DNA of 38,727 nt, from assembly GCF_002837145.1 (NCBI RefSeq), contig NZ_NWMV01000050.1:1-38727 (forward strand), given 5' to 3'. Position 1 is the stretch's first letter, and every line of letters starts with the position of its first letter. A program made the position numbers and the translations under genes. Below the pieces are notes generated by a model. It saw only the letters and a list, made by a program, of their open reading frames with translations, made no database searches and was not told the origin of the DNA. This document shows, piece after piece, positions 1 to 6,537 of this stretch. Origin of the DNA: Macromonas nakdongensis. GTDB lineage: Bacteria; Pseudomonadota; Gammaproteobacteria; Burkholderiales; Burkholderiaceae_C.

Positions 1-140
1 GTGCGGTGGTGGCGGGGCTGCGCGGTCTGGACCCGGCGGAGCTGGCCCGGGCCAGCAGCGCCAACGCCCTGCGCGTGCTGCCGCGCCTGCAGGCCCTGGT
101 CCCGAACGCCGCACCGGCCGTTCCTGGCGCCACCGCATGA
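1..140 (+). CDS. TatD family metal-dependent hydrolase, C-terminal end (5' partial)
   Basis: Only the last 45 codons are present; the reading frame enters at base 3 and stops with TGA at 138-140. The peptide has the usual end of TatD-family DNases: a helix of the type VVAGLRGLDPAEL, then a SSANALRVLPRL segment that matches the family's closing '(T/S)xANxxRLF' helix. TatD proteins are cytosolic TIM-barrel hydrolases with 3'-5' exonuclease activity linked to DNA repair. The metal ligands lie upstream of the window, so activity cannot be judged. The stop overlaps the next start codon (ATGA at 137-140), which suggests translational coupling to the DNA glycosylase. The identification rests on about 35 residues and is therefore only moderately firm. 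Confidence 0.7.
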   Translation, partial: AVVAGLRGLDPAELARASSANALRVLPRLQALVPNAAPAVPGATA

Positions 141-685
141 CCCCCCCGTCTGTCCCACCCACGTTGCCCGTGGCCAGCGATCCCCTGCAAGGCCTGCCCC
201 CGGTGCTCGACGCCCGCACACGCCTGCTGGTGCTGGGCAGTTTTCCCAGCGTCGCCTCGCTGCAGGCACAGCGTTACTATGCCCACCCGCAGAACCATTT
301 CTGGAAAATTCTGGCCGCCCTGTGGCGGCTGCCCTTGACCGACATGCCTTACCCCGAACGAATCGATGTGCTGCACGCCCAAGGCCTGGGTGTGTGGGAC
401 GTGTACGCCAGTTGCGAACGCCAGGGCAGCCTGGACAGCGCCATCCAGAACGCCCGGCTCAACGACCTGCACCGCCTGCGCGAACGCTGCCCGGCCCTGG
501 AGGCACTGGCCCACAACGGCGGCGAAAGCTTCCGCCACGCGCGCCACACCCAGGCCCTGGGGCTGCCGGTGTACCGCCTGCCCTCCACCAGCCCGGCCAA
601 CGCCAGCTGGAGCTTCGAGCGCAAGCTCGCCGCCTGGCGCGGGGTGCTGGCCGCCCACGGCCTGGCCGAGGCGGAGGGGCACTGA
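137..685 (+). CDS. DNA-deoxyinosine (hypoxanthine-DNA) glycosylase, uracil-DNA glycosylase superfamily
   Basis: A 182-residue single-domain protein. The N-terminal motif LVLGSFPS (residues 31-38) and the following YYAHPQNHFWKIL (47-59) are typical of the deoxyinosine glycosylase branch of the UDG superfamily. Also typical are GLGVWDVYASCERQGSLD (83-100) and the C-terminal LPSTSPANA loop (148-156), which takes the place of the UDG DNA-intercalation loop. The family excises hypoxanthine, and in some members uracil, from deaminated DNA, opening base-excision repair in the cytoplasm. The length is normal for the family. The ATG at 137 overlaps the TatD stop and the TGA at 683-685 overlaps the next ATG, so the gene sits inside a translationally coupled repair-flavoured row. 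The general family call is secure; the exact substrate is inferred. Confidence 0.88.
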   Translation: MTPPSVPPTLPVASDPLQGLPPVLDARTRLLVLGSFPSVASLQAQRYYAHPQNHFWKILAALWRLPLTDMPYPERIDVLHAQGLGVWDVYASCERQGSLDSAIQNARLNDLHRLRERCPALEALAHNGGESFRHARHTQALGLPVYRLPSTSPANASWSFERKLAAWRGVLAAHGLAEAEGH

Positions 686-1515
686 TGGCCCGCCTTGGCA
701 CACGCCCCTCTGCCCGCCCCGCCGACGCCGCTTCAGCCCCCCGTCCGCGCCGCACCCGCACCGACCCCGATGACCTGCCCGCCGTCACCATCTCCGAAGA
801 CGGCGAGGTGCGCTTCCTGCACCTGGGCACCGAGTGGATCCAGGGCTCCATGCTGATCGACCGGCCCTTCGACATCGAGCTGGAATACGTGCAGCGCATG
901 CTGGCCTGGCTGCTGTTCGTCGAACCCGACAGCGTGCCCAAGCGCCGCGCCATGCAGCTCGGCCTGGGCTCGGCCGCGCTGACCAAGTTCCACTTCAAGA
1001 AGTTGAAGATGGACACCACCGCCATCGAGATCAATCCCCAGGTGGTGGCCGCCTGCCGCACCTGGTTCAAACTGCCGCCGGACAGCGCCAGGTTGAGCGT
1101 CATTCTGGGCGACGCGGCCGAGGTGGTGGCCCACGCGCCCTTCCACGGCACGGTCGATGCCTTGCAGGTGGACCTGTACGACCACGAAGCCGCCGCCCCG
1201 GTGCTCGACAGCGCCGAGTTCTATGCCGACTGCCGCGCCATGTTGACCGACGAGGGCGCCATGACCGTGAACCTGTTCGGCCGCGACGCCAGCTACGAAC
1301 ATTCGCTGGACAAAATCCGCCAGGCCTTCGGCGCCGAGGCGGTCTGGGCCTTCAAGCCGACGCGCGAAGGCAACACCATTGTGCTGGCGCAGAAAATGCC
1401 CAGCCACCCCAGTCGCATGGAGCTGCTGGCCCGCGCCGAGGTGGTGCAGGAGCGCTGGGGCCTGCCCGCCACCAAGTGGCTCAAGGTGTTCAAGCACGCC
1501 GGTCTGCCCGCATGA
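685..1515 (+). CDS. Spermidine-synthase-like methyltransferase-fold protein
   Basis: A 276-residue protein with a disordered Arg/Pro/Ala-rich N-terminus (1-30), a short beta region, then a Rossmann fold like that of polyamine aminopropyltransferases. Motif I is LGLGSAALTKF (92-102), where true SpeE enzymes have a GGGDG-type loop. It is followed by the acidic ribose-binding EINP (115-118), GDAAEVV (142-148), and VDLYDHE (162-168) at the position of the SpeE catalytic Asp region. The altered glycine loop and the lack of the DxxDP form make putrescine aminopropylation doubtful. Proteins of this kind are often labelled 'spermidine synthase' in Burkholderiales without evidence. The open frame extends upstream, but ATG 685 overlaps the glycosylase stop and the upstream frame has no homologue-like sequence. 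The true substrate is unknown. Confidence 0.75.
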   Translation: MARLGTRPSARPADAASAPRPRRTRTDPDDLPAVTISEDGEVRFLHLGTEWIQGSMLIDRPFDIELEYVQRMLAWLLFVEPDSVPKRRAMQLGLGSAALTKFHFKKLKMDTTAIEINPQVVAACRTWFKLPPDSARLSVILGDAAEVVAHAPFHGTVDALQVDLYDHEAAAPVLDSAEFYADCRAMLTDEGAMTVNLFGRDASYEHSLDKIRQAFGAEAVWAFKPTREGNTIVLAQKMPSHPSRMELLARAEVVQERWGLPATKWLKVFKHAGLPA

Positions 1516-2417
1516 GCGCCCCGCGCCCCGCCCACCTGAGTTCGGGCCTGCTGCTGGCGCTGGCGGGCTCGATCGCGTTCAGCGGCAAGGCCATCATCGT
1601 CAAGTTGGCCTACCGGCATGGGGTCGATGCGGTCACGCTGCTGATGTACCGCATGCTGTTCGCACTGCCCATGTTCCTGGCCATGGCCTGGTGGGCCAGC
1701 CACCGCAGCGCCACGCCGGTGGTGCCGCTGACGCGGCGCGACTGGCTGGGCATCCTGGGCCTGGGCGTGTCCGGTTATTACCTGGCGAGTTTTCTGGACT
1801 TCTGGGGGCTGCAGTACATCAGCGCCTCGCTCGAGCGGTTGATCCTCTACCTCAACCCGACGCTGGTGCTGGTGCTGGGCTGGGTGCTGTTCGGCCGCCC
1901 CATCAGCGCGCGCCAGGCCGGGGCCATGGCGTTGAGCTACGCCGGGGTGCTGCTGGTGTTCGCGCACGAGCTGCGTTTCGACGGCTGGAACACCGTCATC
2001 GGGGGGCTGCTGGTGCTGGCCAGCGCCGTCAGCTACGCCGTCTACCTGGTGTTCAGCGGCGAAATGGTGCAGCGCCTGGGGGCCCTGCGCCTGGGCGGCC
2101 TGGCCACCAGCGTGGCCTGCGGTTTTTGCCTGTTGCAGTTCGTGCTGCTGCGGCCCCTGTCCGCCGCCGCGGTGGCGCCCGAGGTGCTCTGGCTGTCGCT
2201 GCTCAACGCGGTCGCCTGCACCGCCGCGCCGGTGCTGATGGTGATGATGGCGATCGAGCGCATCGGCTCGGGCCTGACGGCGCAAACCGGCATGGTGGGC
2301 CCGATGTCCACCATCGCCATGGGCGTGTGGATTTTGGGGGAGCCGTTCAACGCCTGGGTGGTGGCCGGCACGGTGCTGGTCGTCAGCGGCGTGTTGTGGG
2401 TGACGCGCCGGCCCTGA
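1512..2417 (+). CDS. DMT superfamily (EamA) inner-membrane transporter
   Basis: A 301-residue hydrophobic protein with about ten predicted membrane helices arranged as two EamA repeats of five helices each. The first repeat begins at SSGLLLALAGSIAFSGKAI (residues 10-28). The second starts near GWNTVIGGLLVLASAVSYA. The late repeat carries AQTGMVGPMSTIAMGVWILGE, the usual conserved glycine/proline region with a terminal GE. EamA proteins export or exchange small metabolites such as amino acids or nucleotide-sugar precursors; the substrate cannot be read from sequence. The ATG overlaps the preceding stop (ATGA, 1512-1515), making it the last member of the row. It converges on the other EamA gene with a 60-base gap in which I see no strong terminator. 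Confidence 0.9.
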   Translation: MSAPRPAHLSSGLLLALAGSIAFSGKAIIVKLAYRHGVDAVTLLMYRMLFALPMFLAMAWWASHRSATPVVPLTRRDWLGILGLGVSGYYLASFLDFWGLQYISASLERLILYLNPTLVLVLGWVLFGRPISARQAGAMALSYAGVLLVFAHELRFDGWNTVIGGLLVLASAVSYAVYLVFSGEMVQRLGALRLGGLATSVACGFCLLQFVLLRPLSAAAVAPEVLWLSLLNAVACTAAPVLMVMMAIERIGSGLTAQTGMVGPMSTIAMGVWILGEPFNAWVVAGTVLVVSGVLWVTRRP

Positions 2418-2477
2418 CGGGCGCAGTGCACCGCCTTGCCGCCGGGATGGGGGGCGACGCCGCTGGCCCAGGCGCGC

Positions 2478-3428
2478 TCAGCGCCGCGCCGGATGGGAGG
2501 CGCCCAGGGACGACACCCAGATCCCGCCCACGATCAGCGCGAAGGCCAGGCCGTGGTACAGCCGCGGCGGCTCGCCCAGAAAGGCGGCCGACAGCAGGGC
2601 GGCGAACAGCGGGGTCAGGTTGCTGAAAAAAGCGGCGATGGTGGGACCGGCGCGCTGCACCCCCGCGCCCCAGCAGCGGTAGGCCAGCAAGGCCGGGCCC
2701 AGGGCCACGAACAGCAGCACCGCCCACAGGGCCGCGCTCCACTGGACGTGGGGCAGACCGTCGGCGCGCGGGTGGGCGCCCAGCCACCACCATTCGCCCG
2801 CCAGCGTCAGCGCGCTCCACACCAGCCCCATGGCGATCTGCGCCAGCAGGAAATGCGCCCATTGCGGGCGCAACTCGTCGTCGGCCGGCGCGCGCGTCAG
2901 CAGCCAGCTGTAGCAGGACCACACGAACGCCGCCAGCAGCATCCAGGCGTCGCCCGGCACCAGCTCCAGGGCCTGCAGCCGGGCCCAATCCCCCTGGCCC
3001 AGCACCACCAGCACCCCGGACAGCGACAACAAGGCCCCGGCCAGGGATTGGGGCTTGACCGCCGCCCCATAGCCCAGCCGGCCCACCAGCAGCATCCAGA
3101 TCGGCATGCTCGACGCCACCAGCGTGGCGTTCAGCGGCGACGAGGTTTTCAGCGCCAGGTACTGCAGGGTGTTGTAGCCGCAGATGGCGAACAGCCCCAT
3201 CCAGGCGTAGCGGCGCCAGTGGCGCCACAGCGCGCTGCCTGGGCGCAAGGCCGAGGCCGCCAGCGGCAGCAGCACCAGGGCGGCCAGCACCCAGCGCAGG
3301 AAGTTGAAGGTGACGGGGGGAATCCAGCCCGCCGCCAGGCGGCCGACGACAGCGTTGCCGGCCCACATCAGGGGCGCGGTGGTCAGCAGGGCGATGGTGG
3401 ACAGGCTCAGGCGCTGTGGGGGCAACAT
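2478..3428 (-). CDS. DMT superfamily (EamA) inner-membrane transporter
   Basis: A 316-residue protein with about ten membrane helices in two EamA repeats. It starts MLPPQRLSLSTIALLTTAP. A conserved stretch SSPLNATLVASSMPIWMLL lies late in the first repeat, and the second ends with NLTPLFAALLSAAFLGE and a YHGLAFALIVGGIW helix. A longer in-frame start exists at 3485, but its extra 19 residues are polar and unlike the family, so ATG at 3426-3428 is preferred. It is not a close copy of the EamA gene at 1512-2417: the helix sequences differ throughout, so recent tandem duplication is unlikely. It is divergent from the quinone oxidoreductase gene with 74 bases between starts. Substrate unknown. Confidence 0.9.
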   Translation of the reverse strand: MLPPQRLSLSTIALLTTAPLMWAGNAVVGRLAAGWIPPVTFNFLRWVLAALVLLPLAASALRPGSALWRHWRRYAWMGLFAICGYNTLQYLALKTSSPLNATLVASSMPIWMLLVGRLGYGAAVKPQSLAGALLSLSGVLVVLGQGDWARLQALELVPGDAWMLLAAFVWSCYSWLLTRAPADDELRPQWAHFLLAQIAMGLVWSALTLAGEWWWLGAHPRADGLPHVQWSAALWAVLLFVALGPALLAYRCWGAGVQRAGPTIAAFFSNLTPLFAALLSAAFLGEPPRLYHGLAFALIVGGIWVSSLGASHPARR

Positions 3429-3502
3429 CGCCCGACTGTAACAAGCGCCCCGTCTTCGTGGCACCATGGGGTTTTGGTTCCACACAGACAGGAGACGGCC
3501 CC

Positions 3503-4498
3503 ATGACCCCTTTGAGCAGCCGCGCGGTGTGCATCGAACACACCGGCGGCCCCGAACAGATGCAGCTGGTGCCCGTGGCGGTGGGCGAGCCCGGCCCGGG
3601 CGAGGTGCGCATCCGCCACCACGCCATCGGTCTGAACTTCATCGACGTCTACCAGCGCAGCGGCCTCTACAACCTGCCCATGCCCCTGCAACTGGGCATG
3701 GAGGGCGCGGGCGTGATCGAGGCCGTGGGCGAGGGCGTGGACCACCTGCGCGTGGGCGACCGCGCCGCCTACGCCGCCAACCCGCCGGGCAGTTACTGCG
3801 ACGTCCGCGTGATGCCGGCGATGAACGTCTGCCGCCTGCCCGATGCCATCTCCTTTGAAGCAGGCGCGGCCATGATGCTCAAAGGCCTGACCGCCCAGTA
3901 CCTGCTGAAAAAATGCAAACCGGTCGAGGGCCTGGAGCCGGGCGACTTCGTGCTCTTCCACGCCGCGGCCGGGGGCGTGGGCCTGATCGCCTGCCAATGG
4001 GCGCGTGCGCTGGGCCTGCAACTCATCGGCACCGCCGGCTCCGACGCCAAGTGCGCGCTGGCGCTGGCCAACGGCGCGGCGCACGCCATCAACTACAACA
4101 CCGAGGACTTTGCCGCCCGCGTGCGCGAGATCACCGCAGGCCGGGGTGTGAAGGTGGTGTACGACTCCATCGGCAAAGACACCTGGGAGGGCTCGCTCGA
4201 CTGCCTGGCCCCCTTCGGCCTGATGGTGACTTTCGGCAACGCTTCGGGCCCGGTGCCGCCGTTCGCGCCGGCCATCCTGGCGGCCAAGGGCTCGCTCTAC
4301 GTCACGCGCCAGACCCTGTTCAGCCACATCAACAGCCGTGCGCGCACCCAGGCCATGGCCGACGACCTGTTCGACGTGGTCGTCAGCGGCCAGGTGAAGA
4401 TCCACGTGGAGCAGCGCTACCCGCTGGACCAGGTGCAGCAGGCGCACCGCGACCTGGAAGCGCGCAAGACCACCGGCTCCACCGTGCTGCTGCCCTGA
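3503..4498 (+). CDS. qor: NADPH:quinone oxidoreductase, zinc-independent MDR family
   Basis: A 331-residue cytosolic medium-chain dehydrogenase/reductase. The N-terminal catalytic domain has GLNFIDVYQRSGLY (43-56) and the quinone-reductase signature region MEGAGVIEAVGEGV (66-79). No zinc-ligand pattern (GHE, or a four-Cys lobe) is present. The Rossmann domain carries AAAGGVG (154-160) and GTAGSDAK (176-183), a serine-ended second strand that favours NADPH. The family reduces quinones or alpha,beta-unsaturated carbonyls by hydride transfer. The frame is open further upstream, but ATG 3503 is preceded by GGAG at 3491-3494 and gives the family's normal N-terminus. The gene appears to be transcribed alone and converges on the CapA gene after 33 bases. 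Confidence 0.9.
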   Translation: MTPLSSRAVCIEHTGGPEQMQLVPVAVGEPGPGEVRIRHHAIGLNFIDVYQRSGLYNLPMPLQLGMEGAGVIEAVGEGVDHLRVGDRAAYAANPPGSYCDVRVMPAMNVCRLPDAISFEAGAAMMLKGLTAQYLLKKCKPVEGLEPGDFVLFHAAAGGVGLIACQWARALGLQLIGTAGSDAKCALALANGAAHAINYNTEDFAARVREITAGRGVKVVYDSIGKDTWEGSLDCLAPFGLMVTFGNASGPVPPFAPAILAAKGSLYVTRQTLFSHINSRARTQAMADDLFDVVVSGQVKIHVEQRYPLDQVQQAHRDLEARKTTGSTVLLP

Positions 4499-4531
4499 GG
4501 GCGGGCGCCCGGGGCCACGCGTGCGGGGGCT

Positions 4532-5563
4532 TCAGGGCGGGCTGCAGTGCCCCACCACGCTGGCCGGCCCCAAGGGGCCGGGCTGGCCGCAGGGTGTGCG
4601 CACACCCGGGCGCAGGTGGGGCGAGCCGGCGTCGTCGGTTTCGGTCAGCAGCGTGTCCCAGGCCAGCAGGCGGTCTTTCGATAGGGTGAGCCGCAGCAGC
4701 CAGCCCTGGCGGTTGATGGGCTGGTCGAAGCCATCGAACACGAAATTGCCCAGGCTGTAGACGATGGGCTTGCCCTGGTAGCTCTCGGCGCCCTGTACCA
4801 GGTGCGGGTGGCCGCCCACCACCAGGTCGGCACCGGCGTCGATCAAGGTGCGTGCCAGTTGCCGCTGCCGTGCCGAGGGCTCGGTTTCGTTCTCCCAGCC
4901 CCAGTGCATGAAGGGGATGACCCAGTCCGCCCCGGCCGCGCGCGCGGCGCGGATGTCGCGCACCACCTGCTCGTCTTCGCTCCAGGCGATGCCGGGCCAC
5001 TCCGGGCCGGCTTCGAATTGCCGCGGCTTGAATTCGTTGTAGGCCAGCACCGCCACGCGGATGCCGTGCTTTTCCAGCCACACCGGCGCGTGGGCCTCGC
5101 GCAGGTTGGCGCCGCCGCCGAAGGGCTGGATGCCGGCGCGGCGCACGTGTGCCAGGGTTTCCAGAAAGGCCTCGGGGCCGTGATCGCCGGCGTGGTTGTT
5201 GGCCACCGACAGGGCCTGAAAGCGCCCGCGCAGCACCTCGGTCACGCGCGGGTGGGCGCGGAAGCTGTAGACCTTGTTCGGCAGGGGCTGGCCCGTGGTG
5301 GCGATGGGGCATTCCAGGTTGCCGATGGCGAAATCGCTGCGCCGCAGCGCTGGCGCCACGCCGGCCAGCGGGTCGCGGCCCTGGGCGATGGTCTGGCCGG
5401 GGCCGTCGTCGAGCATGATGTCGCCGACGAAGGCCAGCTGCAGGGTGGGCACGGTCGGCTGGGCTTCTGCATGGGCCCCGGTGGTGCACAGCACCAGCCC
5501 GGTGGCTGCCAAGACCCGTGCGGCCGCGCGGCGCCAGCGGGTGGGTTCAGCGCGCCGGGGCAT
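4532..5563 (-). CDS. Exported CapA-family (PGA_cap) calcineurin-like phosphoesterase
   Basis: A 343-residue protein from ATG 5563, with a basic N-terminus and hydrophobic segment (about 12-33, ending THA-like at AHA) that fits a signal peptide. Family motifs occur in order: FVGDIML (45-51), GNLECP (81-86), ANNHAGDHG (121-129), HWGWENE (220-226), GGHPHLVQG (250-258) and YSLGNFVFD (269-277). These are the metal-binding blocks of the calcineurin-like PGA_cap fold. CapA is known from poly-gamma-glutamate capsule synthesis, but isolated homologues without capBC are common and of unknown role; no capB or capC is nearby. An upstream ATG at 5596 would add 11 residues. The start overlaps the end of the small exported-protein gene by 17 bases, so the two are probably cotranscribed behind lspA. 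Confidence 0.85.
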   Translation of the reverse strand: MPRRAEPTRWRRAAARVLAATGLVLCTTGAHAEAQPTVPTLQLAFVGDIMLDDGPGQTIAQGRDPLAGVAPALRRSDFAIGNLECPIATTGQPLPNKVYSFRAHPRVTEVLRGRFQALSVANNHAGDHGPEAFLETLAHVRRAGIQPFGGGANLREAHAPVWLEKHGIRVAVLAYNEFKPRQFEAGPEWPGIAWSEDEQVVRDIRAARAAGADWVIPFMHWGWENETEPSARQRQLARTLIDAGADLVVGGHPHLVQGAESYQGKPIVYSLGNFVFDGFDQPINRQGWLLRLTLSKDRLLAWDTLLTETDDAGSPHLRPGVRTPCGQPGPLGPASVVGHCSPP

Positions 5564-5984
5564 CGACACGCTCGCACCAGTAGTGCAGTTCGCCATCGCG
5601 CACCGGCTCGTACACCGCGTGCAGGCCGGTGAAGCCGTGCGGCGTGCGCGCGCCCGACTGCGGCGTTTGCGAGGCCAGCCAGCTGCCCTGGTGGATCAGG
5701 CGCGGGCCGCTGTCGAGCGCCGCGTACACGTAGACCTTGACCGAGGCCAGGTCCAGCGGCTCCACCTGGTTGACCGCCCGGAACAGGAAGAAGGAGCCTT
5801 CGGCCTGCACCGGGGCGTCGTAGGGGTTGCTCACGGGGGGCGCGGCGAACACCTTGGTCACGCCGCCGTAGCTCACGTGGCAGCGCACGGTCTGCGCCGC
5901 TGCCGGCAGCGCCAGCCCGGCGCCCATGCCCATGGCCAGCAGGGCGGCCCTGGCGCGGTGGGCCCAACGGTGTCGGTGTGTCAT
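5547..5984 (-). CDS. Small exported protein of unknown function
   Basis: A 145-residue protein that I do not recognise. Residues 1-30 form a classic signal peptide: an Arg/His-rich start, the hydrophobic core ALLAMGMGAGLAL, and cleavage expected after PAAA, before QTVRC. The mature part is about 115 residues with two cysteines (C35 and C137) that could form one disulfide, mixed beta-type sequence (SVKVYVYAAL), and a C-terminal HYWCERV. It is not a lipoprotein, since there is no lipobox. The open frame runs upstream to 6170 but overlaps lspA out of frame; ATG 5984 gives the signal peptide directly. It lies 31 bases after lspA and overlaps the CapA-like gene, so the three are likely one transcript. 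A periplasmic location is inferred. Confidence 0.75.
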   Translation of the reverse strand: MTHRHRWAHRARAALLAMGMGAGLALPAAAQTVRCHVSYGGVTKVFAAPPVSNPYDAPVQAEGSFFLFRAVNQVEPLDLASVKVYVYAALDSGPRLIHQGSWLASQTPQSGARTPHGFTGLHAVYEPVRDGELHYWCERVDAPAR

Positions 5985-6015
5985 CGGGTCTGGCTCCGCA
6001 AAGGGGGTGGAGGGA

Positions 6016-6525
6016 TCAGCGCGCGCGCCGCACCCGCAGAATTTCGTCCAGTATGAGGCCCATGGCCCCGGCCGTGATGCCCATGTCCGCGACGTTGAAC
6101 GCCGGGAAGTGCCCGCCCGGGAACAGCGGTGCCAGGAAGCGCCAGTGGAAGTCCAGCATGTCCACCACATAGCCGTGCAACAGGCGGTCGATCACGTTGC
6201 CCAGGGCCCCGCCCAGCAGGCAGGCCAGCGCGAAGGCGAACAGCTTCTGCCCGTGGTGCGAGCGCAGCATCCACAGGATGAAGGCGGCCGTGCCCAGGCC
6301 CACCACGGTGAAGAACCAGCGTTGCCAGCCGCCGGCGTTGGCCAGAAAGGAAAACGCCGCGCCGCTGTTGTGCACCCGCACGATGTTGAAGAAGGACGTG
6401 ACGTACGTGCCTTCGCCCGGGCGGTAGTTGCCCAGGATCAGCACCTTGGTGAACTGGTCCAGCAGGAGCAGGGCAAAGGCCAGCCCCAGCCAGACCAGCA
6501 TGCCTTTGGACGAGGGCTTGGCCAT
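6016..6525 (-). CDS. lspA: Lipoprotein signal peptidase (signal peptidase II)
   Basis: A 169-residue inner-membrane aspartyl protease with four membrane helices, of standard length. It removes the signal peptide of prolipoproteins after diacylglyceryl modification of the lipobox cysteine. The conserved blocks are visible: DQFTK near the end of helix 1 (23-27), [11 protein letters not shown] (51-61), GALGNVIDR (106-114) with catalytic Asp113, and FNVADMGI (143-150) with catalytic Asp147. The start ATG lies 12 bases after the ileS stop, giving the widely conserved ileS-lspA pair. In E. coli the next genes are fkpB and ispH; here a small exported protein and a CapA-like enzyme follow instead. 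Confidence 0.97.
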   Translation of the reverse strand: MAKPSSKGMLVWLGLAFALLLLDQFTKVLILGNYRPGEGTYVTSFFNIVRVHNSGAAFSFLANAGGWQRWFFTVVGLGTAAFILWMLRSHHGQKLFAFALACLLGGALGNVIDRLLHGYVVDMLDFHWRFLAPLFPGGHFPAFNVADMGITAGAMGLILDEILRVRRAR

Positions 6526-6537
6526 CGGCGCGCTTTC

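Noticed and set aside
1-1515. A single 504-codon frame covering the first 1.5 kb
   Set aside because: The first 684 bases are read in other frames as the TatD end and the glycosylase, both with family motifs. Only the part from 685 is a real gene in this frame.
1512-3428. Inverted duplication of an EamA transporter gene
   Set aside because: The two convergent proteins share the fold but not close sequence, so a recent duplication or inverted repeat is not supported.
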